From Arctopsyche grandis (taxonomy: Eukaryota; Arthropoda; Insecta; Trichoptera; Hydropsychidae): a stretch of DNA of 64,000 nt. The position numbers were made by a program, and so were the translations under genes. Location: positions 24,614,001 to 24,678,000 of the forward strand of contig NC_135365.1 of the NCBI RefSeq assembly GCF_051622035.1. The letters run 5' to 3'. Positions 22,411 through 34,420 of this stretch are shown here, in pieces (within the stretch, counting starts at the first letter, position 1; every line of letters begins with the position of its first letter). The notes beneath the pieces are model-generated. The model was not told the origin of the DNA and did not search any database. It was given only the letters and a program-made list of their open reading frames with translations.

Positions 22411-22721
22411 ATGTTAACTAGAATAATTTGAAGAATAATAAAATTATAAAAAAAAGTTATAAATAAAATTACTTATTTTTGGTACTTAGTACCACTGCTC
22501 TAAATGGCCGCAAATCAATGAATTAAATAATTCACATTAATATTCTATAATTTATTTCAAATTCCAATCATAAAAATGGAAGTTCATTATTGCTACCATC
22601 AAGTAAATTGCAATAATTAAACACTTAGTTATTATCAATATTCTTTTGTATGACGGTTACAGAGTATAATAAAATAGAACACTTTGTCGGAAATTCCAGT
22701 TGTATAATTCTCACAACCGTC

Positions 22722-24456
22722 ATGGATTTCCAAGAAAAATTCCATAAAATTTTAAGAGCTGATACTCCATTTGAAGGACTATCACCGGTCATTATAATCG
22801 GTCGTTTTTATGGAATCCTTCCTTACACCTTTATTATGAAATATCCACATTCAGCAATAAAATTAAATACTTCGCTATTAATCTTGTCATTCACATACGG
22901 AATCATTTACACGTTCTGCTTAATAGTTTGGTCACAAACTGACGAAATTATTGTATCGCCGCAAAACTACTCTTTAGTTGAACAAGTGAGCACCTATTTT
23001 CCAATCATAACTAGTTTTGTTATTCTGTGTCTCCTTGGAGTGTCTTTTCAATATAAATATACATCATTTGCTAAAGCTTTTGACCTGTTTACTGCTGCCG
23101 ACTTAATATTTAAAACTATTGGCAAACAGATAATTTACAACAGTATAAAGTTAAATCTGATAGCAGGCATTTTAACTCAGAATGCTTTCAATTTAATAAA
23201 CATTCTAATCCATACACATTTAACCAGATCGTGGAAAGTCCCTCCGAGCTCATATATGGTGGTTGTCACATACGGCCCTGAATTTCTATTTACAATCATT
23301 CTTATGATATTTTGTGCTTTAAATCAAATGTGCACATTATATTTAAATGAAATAAGCAATGTTTTAATGACGATTGCGCAAAATCGCCTCAAGTATAACG
23401 TTGAGTGCTCCATACTGCCAGTGGACAGCCTATTGAAGATACAAGTTCAAAACTTCAAAAGTAAATATCGTCAGGTATCTGATGTTCAGAAGATACACGA
23501 GTTGTGGAGAGCTTATGATATGATCTGTGATGCTTCTAGCAATATAAATGAATTGTTCTCGTTCAAAGTATTGATCATATTTACTGGCTCCTTTGTATCT
23601 ATAGTTTTCAATTTGTTCCACGCTCTAATGTCTATATCCAAGTTGAAAGATGAAAAAGCTTCAGTGATGCTCGTGTTGGCTTTACACCATTGTTTTGTTT
23701 ATATGACTATAATTACAATACCGATAGTGATGTGCGATAGATTTAAACAAGCTGTAAGCTATTTTGTATATGTATTGGCATTCAAATGTTATTGCAATGT
23801 GTTTATTTCACATTATTTATATTTTCAGACTAAAAATGTTGCGGTTTTAGTGAATCATATAATGATACACGAATCTGATTTAGAATTGTCAACAAAAGTA
23901 AGTTAAATGTTTTATACATACATATATAATGTTTTGAACTGAATGTTGTCCTCAATTTTCTGAAGGATTAGATTTTGTTTGGTAGTCCAATAAAATAAAT
24001 GTCACGGTAAAAATTGTATAGCTCAAATTATTTCCTGTAAGAAAATATAAAAAAAAACCCAAATGGACACTATTGTGTGTTAAAATTCTCATAAACATAT
24101 TACAAACTACTATTTTTGATAAAATTTCATTCATGTTGTGCAGTGATTCAGTCTTATTGCACAAAAATTTCAGTTACATCGTTTCTCTTTGTATATGAAT
24201 CAAAGAGTACCAAACTATACGGCTTCAGGATTATGTGTTATAGATAATTCTTTGCTTTTTACGGTTAGTGGCACAATATAAAAATTTATTATATATGTGT
24301 ATGATATTTACTATTTAAAATAATTAGATTTTTATATTTATATCATTTCAGATTGTCGGGGCTACAACAACTTACATAGTTATACTTATACAACTTTCTG
24401 CATTAAAATCGATTGACTTGAGCTTTATTGTCTCTGAAAATGTTACTGGATCCTAA
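22722..24456 (+). CDS. Gr: Gustatory receptor Gr-6 (type B), 4 exons
   Basis: Type-B taste receptor. Exons: 22722-23753, 23829-23897, about 24175-24264 and 24352-24456, roughly 431 residues. ATG 22722 (MDFQEKFHKILRADTPFEG) is preferred because it aligns with the other receptors; an ATG 72 bases upstream adds residues without counterparts. Exon 1 has VQKIHELWRAYDMICDA and ends RFKQA. Exon 2 begins TKNVAVLVNHIM. Exon 3 reads LHRFSLYMNQRVPNYTASGL, with TASG for SASG. Exon 4 has ATTTYIVILIQL, a Q-L variant, and a tail two codons shorter than its relatives. The base count of exon 3 near 24240 should be rechecked: counting by line labels I get 89 rather than 90 bases, which would shift the frame. 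Confidence 0.8.
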
Positions 24457-24865
24457 TTTCATCAAAATTTTGATTCATTTATATTACTACAAATTTGATG
24501 CTTAATAAATTTTTAATTCTAAATGAACCACTTTTAATTCCCCACTTAATTTAATAAGAAAAATCAATTTATTTGCATTTCATTATGTATACATTAGTGC
24601 TAAATTTAATGCTAATCCACATTAATTATGTTACGATTATCAAAACAATATATTAAATAATATTAACTTCGTCTTATTCGTCTTTACCCACATTTCAATA
24701 TAAAATTGGTGTCCTTACCTCTCGAAATGGGTATTTAAAGATTGCTAATTTAGTACCATGAAAGTATTTCTGTGTCATTAAAAATAATTGACAGCCTTTT
24801 TTTAAATCAAAATCATCATCAGGAATCTGAATTTATTTCCTTAAACTAAGTACATATGTACATAC
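24457..24865. other. Intergenic spacer
   Basis: AT-rich spacer with no gene. It contains a tacatatgtacatac run that supplied the target of the next hAT element. Confidence 0.4.
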
Positions 24866-25397
24866 TAGGGTTTCTGTATTCCCGGACTTTTTCAATTCCC
24901 GGGACACGGGACGGAACCCGGGATAGTTCCCGGGATTCCCGGGATCCCGGGACACATGTAAAAAACTTTTTTTTTCAATTTAATATATTTTTTATTAATA
25001 AAAAAAATATTTATTTATTTACAAAATATAAAAAAGTAAACAATACATAATATATCTATTAACTGGTAAAAATGTAATTGTAAAAGTAAAATTATTTAAA
25101 GAAGCTTCTTAAGAATACTAAAATATTTAAATGAGAATCCGAAAGCCTATTTCTAGATTTGGTACAAAAATTTCCAGCAATGGAATAAACTCTTTCAGTT
25201 TCGGTCGAAGTTGAGAATATTTTACGATTCTTTGTGTATTTGATTTATTATTTCCCTTCGTGCAGTCTTGAAAATGTTGTATATTTTCAAGATTTTTTTA
25301 AATCCAATTCCCGGGATTCGAGATAAGAATTCCGGGACACGGGACAACAAAAAATCCATGAATTCCCGGGAATGTTTGTCCCGGGTCAGAAATCCTA
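24866..25397 (-). mobile_element. hAT element with cccgggaa-rich ends, copy 2
   Basis: TIRs TAGGGTTTCTG and CAGAAATCCTA with an exact 8-bp duplication gtacatac (24858-24865 and 25398-25405). On the - strand near 25215-25080 it encodes TETERVYSIAGNFCTKSRNR followed by LSDSHLNILVFLRSF, the hAT dimerisation domain, so this copy keeps part of the transposase. The same inner segment is deleted in the copy at 17822. Confidence 0.9.
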
Positions 25398-25817
25398 GTA
25401 CATACATAGATCAAAAATGGATTCAGAAACTTAAAAGCTGACGTGACAATTGATTCAATTCAATTCTTCAATTCTTCCATTTGACTTTAAGGTAAAGCCA
25501 CTGCATTTATAAATAAAATAGAACAAACCTATGCTTATCGTTTAGTTCAATGTGCTATTAACTTATATATTCCATAAGTTTCCACATTGAAATCGAAGTT
25601 GATTATTTCATATTTAATTTTGGATCCTGGTCCTCTGTAAAGTGAGATTTTTTTATATACAATTGAATACAAATTAAAAATGTTTTATTGAGAATAAAGA
25701 ATAAATCATATTAATATTATACATACATGTATATATATATATACATATGTAGATTCAATCAAACACAGAACACTCAAAGGTCGTTTAATTCGCAAATTGT
25801 AATCATACATAAATCAT

Positions 25818-27970
25818 TCATGGGTCGTTTTTAGTAAATTGTATCAAAATTATCAAGTATGTCGTTGTGGCTCCAATAATCTGAATAAGTTAATGAATAT
25901 TGTCCAATGATCAATATCGCATGAATCATTATATTAATAAACAGAATGCATAAAAATAATGTATTTTAGTAGTAGAATACACAGGAATGGCGTTCCTGCA
26001 ACTGATGTGTGGTTTAATATTATTTTTTCTTTTTTTATATTTTATATAGATATATACCAGGAAGGCCTGACAGGTAGACCCCAATGCGCCTTTTTAGACA
26101 ATTAATTATAAACATTGCAGCATTTTTATTATATAAATCACTGTATTTTGAGAGGCTAAAGAACACGAAATTCACAATTAATTCATTCATTCATTAATTA
26201 TTTAATCCATTGAGACATGGATTTAGACTTGTACATAAATCAAATTCAGATATTTGTCACAGCGGGTAGGATGATTTTTGCCAGTTTGAGGAACCGTTTC
26301 AACAATGAAAATCAGATAAATTGGCAAACTCTGATAAGAAACGATTGACTTGGAGTCACAAATATCTAAGTCTAACCAGCAGTATTAAATATTAGCACGG
26401 GTTAGAACTCAGTAATCTCTCGGTGCTAAACATAAAGACAACCACCGAGCCATACTGCTGGCTAAATATGTGATTAAATAAATTTTTCAATTCAATATTA
26501 ATAATTGATGAATCAGTAACCAAAAAACTGCTGTCATAGTGTATGTAAGATGCTGTATTGAAGGTATTGGAATGAATAAAAAGCTTAACAAAATGTGAGA
26601 CCCAGCACCCCCTTTTCTATAAATAACGCAATGTATAAAACTAAGTAAAATACTCACAGTGAACATTAAAGTGCCATCAATATCAAATAAACCAAAAGCT
26701 GAGAAGGCCGGAGACGTGTGCAACATATGCATAGATATATGATCCAACTAAAAACTTTAAAATAGTAAAAATTATGCTGAAAGACAAGACGATGATAAAA
26801 AAATACACACCTTTATTGCAATTACTTCATTTGATTCATTCATCATCATCTGGCTGATCAAAATTGCAGTTTTTTTTTGCCTAAAATTATGAATTCAATT
26901 TTACAATCGATTAGGAAGACTATAACTTGTTTATATATATTAAATACCTCTCGCTTGCAACAGTTACAGATTAAAACTGGTATTGTCATCCATATAATCT
27001 GCAACATTGTTTGATGTATGGAATACACAAACATTATATTGTGCGAAGATTGGTAGGAATCTTTATCCGACAATCTGATTAGAATGAGCATGTGATACAA
27101 ATTGAACACCAAAGAAATGAACGATGACATGAAAATTCCTAACAACTTAAGAGAGTAGGAGCTATCTATATTGCTACAAGCATCACATATCTTAGTGTAA
27201 ATCTTACAATATAAGGATATCTTATCGATGAAATTCATGGTATTAACCGTGCGATGTTGTAATCCATCGCCCAAGGATACAACATAAACGTTTCCATTTA
27301 AGTTTCTAACATGAATGGCAACTTTAATCTCTTCGTTTAATAATTCAAGATATCTAATACAGACATTTATCAGCGACGTATATATCACTAGGAACACACC
27401 AGTCACCACAGCAGGTGTGTACATGGACATCCTCAGTTGAAAAGAAGGATTCTTTGTTCCAAGATTGTTCAAGAAATAGTGTACACACCCATAAGTCAAC
27501 TGAAATAGGTATAGAGTGACCACAGCTAAGCAAAATCCGATCTTAATAGATCTGTAATTGATTTTCTTATCGAGATTCTTAAATAGAAAGTCCACACATT
27601 CATATTTTTCCAACACCGTGGCATACATATTCATCTTATGAAATGCGAGCGCGTAAATAAATAACATAAACGAGTAAGCAAGTTGAATTCGACAAAAATC
27701 ACCAATTCTGTATAGTCCGTTATACTCTGCATCAGGCACAATGCTCTCGTTGCCGACGGTGACTGTAAATACACAGTATGAATATAATGCGAAATAAGAC
27801 CATGAATATATGAAAATAGGAATGCTTATTTTGGCGCTTGAGTTTCCCTGTTGTATCGTGTAAACGAAAGGTGCCAATCCGAACAGTCTACCAACGAATA
27901 ACAGTGGAGAAAAAGCGTTCAATATTGTATTGGTTTCAAACATTTTATCAAATACTCTTCTTAAAAACAT
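25818..27970 (-). CDS. Gr: Gustatory receptor Gr-7 (type A), inverted, with a 1-base frameshift
   Basis: The only receptor on the - strand. Exons in reading order: 26948-27970, 26811-26880, 26658-26747 and 25818-25880. Exon 1 (341 codons) starts MFLRRVFDKMFETNTILNAF, close to Gr-9, with six hydrophobic segments and CNCCKRE before the donor. Exon 3 reads LDHISMHMLHTSPAFSAFG; exon 4 has ATTTYLIILIQF, then TKNDP and a stop. Exon 2 is 70 bases instead of 69: after the acceptor it runs gc plus nine A residues, where eight would give the usual A-K-K-T-A-I-L-I. The extra A shifts the frame and loses the last membrane segment. It is either a recent pseudogene or a homopolymer error. Intron 3 contains a SINE. 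Confidence 0.75.
26050..26463 (-). repeat. tRNA-derived SINE copy in Gr-7 intron 3
   Basis: The head end near 26463 reads ccagcagtatggctcggtgg on the - strand. A B-box-like gttctaacccgtgc, body gtttcttatcagagtttg and the tail ccaggaaggcctgacaggta (about 26054) follow. Its tRNA-like head differs from the copy at 29449. Confidence 0.7.
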
Positions 27971-28148
27971 ATCTGAATAATTGTTTTTCCAGTTATTTGT
28001 AGTACTATCTTTTTATCAACCGTAATTCTATAAACTGAAGTCCTTCTATCAACTGAAACCATGAAGGTTATTATCGAAATCAAACTATAAATCATTATTA
28101 GTTCTATCAAATTTTCTAATGAACATTTTCATGATTACTTATAAACTA

Positions 28149-29314
28149 GTGTGGTGCTCGATGAAATATCATCGCATGGGTTATAGCTAGAGACACGTAT
28201 TTTGGGCATCTATTTTTGTCAATTTTTGCATTTTAGCGTTTTAGGGAATTAAAAATGTTCAATTTTAGCATCTATTTTTATGAAGAGTTTAATTTTAAAT
28301 AATAAAAAATTTCGATGAATTTTAATAAAATTTATATACATATATACAATTTAAAGACAACACAACGATTAAAAAATAATAGAAAAATTCAAAAATGTTT
28401 TGAAATTAAAATTACAATGAAAAAAACATGAATATAAAAATACAAAGACAAAAAATATGAAAATAAAAATATAATACCAATTAAAATTTATTAAAACTCA
28501 ACATGGAGCATATTTCTACAGATTCTTTTTTGAGATTCGTGCGACGATCGGTAAAAATTATATTGTATTTACTAAAATACCTTTCAGTATCCACACCATT
28601 GACGGGATACGAAATAGTTTTTAGAGCTGCACAACCAAACTCTTAATATTTAATTTTTGTTGCCATCAATAATAGCAATATATCCGGCGTGGATTCACTT
28701 TTTATATTCTCTATTAATTGTCTAAAAAAGTGCTGATATTCTTCCAAACATTGAGCCTCTGTTAATACATTAAACAATGGCAGGTTTCTAAAAAAACAAA
28801 ACTGTTTCTTTAACATTAATATTAGATTTTGTACCTGCCACAAATGGATTGAATAGTTTACTATAGATTGAATGTTTGGAGGAATAGATTTGTCTCATTT
28901 AGTCGTGAGTGCGTGTCTAGTTTTAAGACGCTCTTTTGAGCAGCCTTTTGGATACACAGCTCCAACTGTCTTCTTTTGTTTACAGTAGTAGACAAAAACA
29001 GTTGCTTGGTTTCGACACGAAAAACACTGTCTATGGTAAACTGCAAGCTCTGTTTTATCCCCTCAATTACTTCACATAATAAATGGGCAAAGGGATAGAA
29101 AGACCCTTTCTAAATTGTCTATTAATTTTATAAATTTTATGCAAATTTCAATTTTGTTTGTTATTTTAGCATCTATTCGCATATTATACGAATTTAGCAT
29201 CTATTAGCAGATATTCCGAATTTTAGCATCAATTAAGCATTAATAGCAAAATGCCCAAAATACGTGTCTCTAATCATAACCCATGCGATGCTATTTCATC
29301 GGGCACAACACTAG
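28149..29314. mobile_element. Composite palindrome: two head-to-head Helitron ends around a hAT relic
   Basis: The left end (actagtgtggtgctcgatga) and right end (cgggcacaacactagt, with ccatgcgatgctatttcatc before it) are inverted copies of the HA Helitron terminus. Inward, both sides share TAGAGACACGTATTTTGGGC as an inverted pair (28188 and 29272). The symmetry continues outside the CTAG ends for about 15 bp (gattacttataaac / gtttataaataatc). The interior encodes hAT transposase remnants on the - strand. Confidence 0.7.
28500..29046 (-). pseudogene. hAT transposase remnant
   Basis: Reading down from 29046: a 61-residue frame, then fragments, then near 28630-28500 ISYPVNGVDTERYFSKYN followed by TDRRTNLKKESVEI. 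This matches the hAT C-terminal dimerisation region (S-x-x-x-E-R-x-F-S, then R-R-x-x-L). Multiple stops and frame changes show it is dead. Confidence 0.6.
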
Positions 29315-29448
29315 TTTATAAATAATCATAAAAAAAACAATAGCATTATTAATAGTAGATAAAGTAAAAATATCAAATGAACAGAATACATAGTATGGAA
29401 TGTCTTGCATGTATATATAATACATACATATGTGTGTACATACACTTA

Positions 29449-29902
29449 ACCAGCAGCGTGGTCTAGTGGTGAATGTTGAATTATTTCGTACTTGATGTTA
29501 CGAGTTCGATTCCCGCTAAGTCTCGCTATTGGCCTGACCTTGATTTGTCAAGGTCGATCGTTTCTTATCAGAATTTGCCAATTTTTCTGATTTTCATTGA
29601 AACGATTCCTGTAAAAATTGGCGTTTCCTTCCCAATTTTCTGTTGCGAACCTTTAGTTATTGTTATATCTTAGGTTTCGCCATATTGCTCACCATAGATG
29701 TCTCTGTGGTTGTTTATCGAATATAAAATTCGGATTGTTACATGAAAGTTATTCATCGTTATTTATCGTATTAATACGATGTTTGTAATATATGTATACT
29801 GACAATATATGTGAGATATTTAGATTTACATGTATCTATGTAATAATTATGTGGACCAGGAAGGCGCATTTGGGGTTTACCTGTTAAGCCTTCCTGGTAT
29901 AT
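29449..29902 (+). repeat. tRNA-derived SINE, clearest copy
   Basis: The A box tggtctagtgg (29459-29469) and B box gagttcgattcc (29502-29513) lie about 33 bp apart, as in tRNA genes. The family body follows (gtcgatcgtttcttatcaga, gaatttgccaatttttctga). The 3' hairpin tail CCAGGAAGGC ... GCCTTCCTGG spans about 29855-29896. The tRNA-like head does not look like a functional tRNA. Confidence 0.8.
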
Positions 29903-30263
29903 TTGTATATATGTACGTGAAAATATGTATTTAAAATAAAAATAAAATAAAACAATTTTATTGGAAAATTGGAAATACCTATGTACATACTAAATATTGA
30001 AATTATTTAAATTAATATAACATAAATTTATTCCAACCAATGATTGTAATTATGTTCCACTTAATATCAAAAGAAATATCAGAAATCCCATTAAAAATAA
30101 TTTCCGGCTAAGTCAATTTGGTTGTACATATTTCGTAATGAAAATGAACCCATTAGTAATCATTACAATAATTATCGTTGCGATCGTTTATATAAATTAA
30201 AATTGTGGGCTCAATGTATTCAATTACGTACATACTTTCTTCACCAATTAATAGTTACATACA

Positions 30264-33200
30264 ATGTCGCATCGAAAATGGATACACAAACTATTCAAAA
30301 CCGACACTGCTTTAGAAGGAATATCGCCAGTTATTTTATTTTGTCAATTGGGTGGATTTTTTCCATTTGAATTCGACATAAAACCTCCACATTCAGAAGT
30401 AAAAATCAACATACCCATGCTAGCCGTTTCATTATTATATGGAATATTTTACTCACTTAGTGTGGTTAACGTCCTACTGACCGGCGAACTTGGTGCAACG
30501 AGTCAAGATTACTCTATGATCTTAATAGCAAGCGACTACTGTCGGATTTATATCAGTTTCATCATCCTGTGTCTCCTCGGAATATCGTCATATTATAAAC
30601 GTAAAATATACATTACAATTTTCGACTTGATTACCAAAGCAGAGTTAATATTTTCAACTATTGGAAAAAAGATAAATTACAACGTTATAAAGTTTAGGTT
30701 TGTGGTTGTTGTCCTCGTTTACAATGTTTACAACTTTGTAAATATTTTTATTTATTTTTATCTGACTAGTTCGTTAAAGAATTCGAATAGTTTATATTTT
30801 ATCGGCGTTACTTATGTGCCCGGAACTGTTTTTACAATGCTCCTGTTTTTATTTTGCGCTCTGAATCGATTATGTATTTTATTTTTAAACGCAATTAACG
30901 ATAATCTATTGACGATTTTGCACAAGCGTTCGAAGCAGAATCTTTCACCAAAAAAGGCTGTATTGAAAGTTCGACGATGTAATCACGGCAAGTTTCACGA
31001 GATGTCCGATGTACAAAATGTACACGAGCTTTGGAAAATATACGATATGATCTGTGATGCCTCTAACAAAGTAAACGAAATATTCGCCTTTAATGTGTTG
31101 ATTATATATACAGATTCATTTATAGCTGTTGTTTTCAATTTATTCAACGCTATAATGTGTCTGGCGAAGATGAGTAGTGCAGATAACTTTTGGAATAATA
31201 CATTGTTTTTTATGACTTTGCACCAGTGCGTTATTTATTTAAATATATTAACAATACCAATTATTTTATGTGAGACTAAGAAAAGAGCCGTAAGTTTTAT
31301 ATTATATTTTTTTTTATATTTACCTGTGTTTTATATATTTTTGAACATATGTCTTGCTTTCAGGCTAAAAATGTAGCAGTTTTAGTAAACCAAATAATGA
31401 TTAACGAATTAGATGTCGAGTTGTCAACAAAAGTTAGTTATTTGTAGAATGCTTTCGATACATTTTATCATTATATGTATGTATGTACATGAAATGGTTT
31501 ATTTAATTTTATTTTTAACATATTAGTCACGGTGACATTACAGAGTAATCTAATGCAGTGCTTCCCAATTACTTTCATGTCACGACCCTCTAAATTTGAA
31601 ATAATTAATTCCCGGCCCCTAAAAAAACTTTTTTTCTAGTTAAAAGGTTTATTTGGCAGTAATTATTACAATTATAATACACATATTTATATTCAGTACA
31701 AAATTATAGGAACTTGCTTAAAATCATTTTTCTAATATACAATCTATACACACATGAAACAATTTAATGCGATAGATGAGGTCGCATGTTTTTACATAAC
31801 AAATCGATATCGGGTTCAATGTCAGAAATGCTAACTCGCAAAGCATCTTCCAAAGTCTCCGTGGAAAGGCATGACCTTTGCTTATGTTTTAATATAAGAA
31901 ATGACGAAAATGCTATTTCGCAAAGGTACGTAGTCGCGAAAGGAATAAGAGTTACCAGGGCTTCTTTTCCAATAGCAGGATATTCTTGCTGTCGCCTTAA
32001 CCAAAATTCCGAAATACTTTTTTCATTAAATTCCACTTCAAGCAAATTATCTGATCTGATATCGATCAACTCTTCTTGGGCTGTCCACGTAATATGATCA
32101 TATTTTAAGGACTTGGCAAATAGTCTTCTTATCCAATTGTTCCTTTCATCCTCATTCAAGTTTGGGAAATATTTCCTTAAATATATACATATATACATTC
32201 CCTAAATATGTAATGTGGAAAAATATTCATAAATGAATATTTGTACTTTCTATTGAATATTTTCGCGGCCCCCGCGAGAAATCCTACGGCCCCCCAGGGG
32301 GTCGCGACCCCCAATTTGGGAAGCACTACTCTAATGCGTCACTGTGACCAGTCACACAGTCATAACACAAATAAAGGTATATAAAATATCCGTGCTGGAC
32401 ATTTATAGTTGATGAAATCAACCACGAGCGTTGTTCCACAACCATTCAACCAGTTTAGCGCAACTTACACTAAACAGGTAAATTTTACCAGCAACCCGGT
32501 TGAGCAGATATATCGCTCTAGATATTGGAGACGTTGCCAAAATATTTGTGCGAGCCACAGGAGGAGAAAACAAATCACGATTCCTCAGGTCCCCGAACTT
32601 ACTAGATGTATAAAACTAAAATTTATCAAGGAAATAGACTGTTCGGGATAATCCACTTCATTCAAAAAACTAGCAAATAGGTTCATCTAAACAAGTTCCA
32701 TAATATATAGAAATAAATAAACATCTACAAACAAACAAATATAATCTTGAATTTTTATGCATGTTTTATCTCCCTAAAATAAAAAAAATAGTACAAAATT
32801 TTAGAATCGTCATCAAAAAAATTGTATCTGATTAATACAATATATGTATGTATATATTATACTCTTTCAGTCAACATTATATTTTCGAAATTTTTAAAAT
32901 CTCATAGTTGAAATTATGTATGTATAAAATTTTTCACATTTGTACAGTGTAAACACATGTATTTTATAATTACATTAATTAACAAGATAGATACAGATAC
33001 GAACAAATCTTCGGAGCCAACGCCGATTAATCTGACCAATCATTCTTATTTCAATCTGGCTGGGTTTGGAAGAATCAATCCGTATATTTGAAAAGAGGGA
33101 TGCGGTGCATCCGCTCTAAAATCGCCAGACAAATTGAACGACAGATTAACGGACGGCTGTTTTAAATGCAATTCTCATCTTCTCGAATGATAGATTGCAC

Positions 33201-34420
33201 ATCAGATGACGGGTAACCTTTCGATGTGCACAGATGCAATTATTAAAATGGTAATTATTAAAATTGAGTTGGATCTTTCAGGCGAGTTTAATAAGGCAAG
33301 ATTCGATAAGTTCCGAATCTTGCCTTATTAAACTCGCCAGAAAGATCCAACTCAATTTTAATAATTGCATCTGTGCACATCGAAAGGTTACTCGTCATCT
33401 GATGTGCAATTTATCATTTTAGAAAACGAGAATTACGTTTAAAGCTGCCGTTCTGTTAATTTGGCGATTTTAGAGCGGATGCACCAAACCCGAAAAGAGA
33501 TATCAATCAAATAAAATATTTCTACATACAATATACATATACAGTATGGGGTAGAAATAATCTTGAAAATGAATACTTTAATTAAAAAGTAAATATCCAC
33601 TAGCTACGTAAAAGCAAACTACACAATATATGTATATATGTAGAGGTAATAATTAGTTCATTTCCAAGATGCTAATCATCTAATCATTTGAACTCCATCT
33701 CATACATATTATATTACGGTCTCCCTCACGGGACAGATCTTAAGTTGAAAGTATATATAATATATATGAGTGGCATGCGGTGAAATTATCTCTCTTTTTG
33801 TCGTACAGCCTTGTTTAATGTGCGCGCGCAGAATACGGGAGGAAAAGCCTGTTCCTCTTGTTCCTGTTGTATCCTGCTCGCGCAAATTAAGTGAGGATGT
33901 ACGACGGGGGGAGAGACCCTTTTTTTATCTTTCGACTTAAGATCTTTCGATTTTCGATCTTTGCCTTCCGATATTTGCGTTTTCGGGCGTTTCACTTTCG
34001 GTCCCGTGAGGTAGACCCATTATATTATATTACATTATTATTTTTCAAAATTTACTCTTAAATTTATAACGATTTTGCATACATATACCTATATGTACAT
34101 ATGTATGTATTTATAAAAATATGATTTAAAATTACAGTTACACAGATTCTCGCTATATTTAATTCACAGAACACCAAGCCATTCAGCTTCAGGATTATGC
34201 GCTCTTGACAACACTTTACTATTTACTGTTAGTATGTTTGTAATCTAATGTAATAATATTACATAATAATTTATACGTTTACATGAAAATAATTTACATT
34301 TGATTTTAGATTATCGGAGCAATAACGACATATATAATAATATTAATACAATTTTCTACAATAACTTTCAATCCAAAAAATGTGGATTATATTGTTTCTG
34401 ATGGTTTGAATCAATCATAA
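30264..34420 (+). CDS. Gr: Gustatory receptor Gr-8 (type B), 4 exons
   Basis: Type-B taste receptor. Exons: 30264-31289, 31364-31432, 34138-34227 and 34310-34420, giving 431 residues. Exon 1 starts MSHRKWIHKLFKTDTALEGI, contains VQNVHELWKIYDMICDA, and ends KKRA. Exon 2 begins AKNVAVLVNQIMINELDVEL. Exon 3 reads LHRFSLYLIHRTPSHSASGL. Exon 4 has AITTYIIILIQF, with I for the first T of the usual ATTTY, and a type-B tail ending GLNQS. Intron 2 is 2.7 kb and holds, in order, a hAT relic, unclassified sequence, a mutarotase-like fragment and one member of each foldback family. All splice sites are GT-AG and the frame is open, so despite the insertions the gene looks functional. Confidence 0.88.
31556..32328 (-). 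mobile_element. hAT transposon relic in Gr-8 intron 2
   Basis: TIRs CAGTGCTTCCCAATT and AATTTGGGAAGCACTA with an 8-bp duplication atctaatg / ctctaatg (31548-31555 and 32329-32336, one mismatch). The - strand frame 32198-31764 contains EYPAIGKEALVTLIPFATTY and CEIAFSSFLILKHKQRS. It ends in LCKNMRPHLSH, the C-terminal dimerisation domain of a ZBED/SCAND3-type transposase. The N-terminal two-thirds are missing. Confidence 0.85.
32337..32985. other. Unclassified sequence in Gr-8 intron 2
   Basis: About 32337-32650 is less AT-rich and partly open on + (32409-32651) but shows no domain I recognise. From 32628 rightwards the sequence (agactgttcgggataatcca) is duplicated at 47412. Confidence 0.4.
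32994..33090 (+). pseudogene. Galactose mutarotase (aldose 1-epimerase) fragment
   Basis: The + strand reads TDTNKSSEPTPINLTNHSYF then NLAGFGRINPYI and stop. T-P-x-N-L-T-N-H-S-Y-F-N-L-A-G is the hallmark segment of galactose mutarotase, containing its conserved H. Only about 33 codons are present, with no start and no flanking exons. It lies in a receptor intron directly beside a foldback element, so I read it as a captured or stranded gene fragment. Confidence 0.65.
33099..33491. mobile_element. Foldback element family II, copy 2
   Basis: A large palindrome. The left arm starts gatgcggtgcatccgctcta, the right arm ends gagcggatgcaccaaaccc, and the centre is near 33308 (ttcgataagttccgaa). A 9-bp duplication gaaaagagg / gaaaagaga (33090-33098 and 33492-33500) has one mismatch. 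The inner landmarks (catcagatgacgagtaacct) match the copy at 21284. Confidence 0.85.
33717..34018. mobile_element. Foldback element family I, copy 2 (one arm shortened)
   Basis: Ends cggtctccctcacgggac and gtcccgtgaggtagaccc with an exact 9-bp target duplication attatatta (33708-33716 and 34019-34027). The right arm is complete; the left arm is mostly deleted. The open frame on - (33786-33995) is element sequence. Confidence 0.85.

Noticed and set aside
22650-22721. Upstream start extending Gr-6 by 24 residues; likewise GTG-initiated extensions before Gr-3 (10042) and Gr-9 (34781)
   Set aside because: The extra residues have no counterpart in the other receptors, and the downstream ATG aligns with them.
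29449-29530. A tRNA gene suggested by good A and B boxes
   Set aside because: No acceptor-stem pairing or complete cloverleaf; it is the head of a SINE with a shared body and tail.
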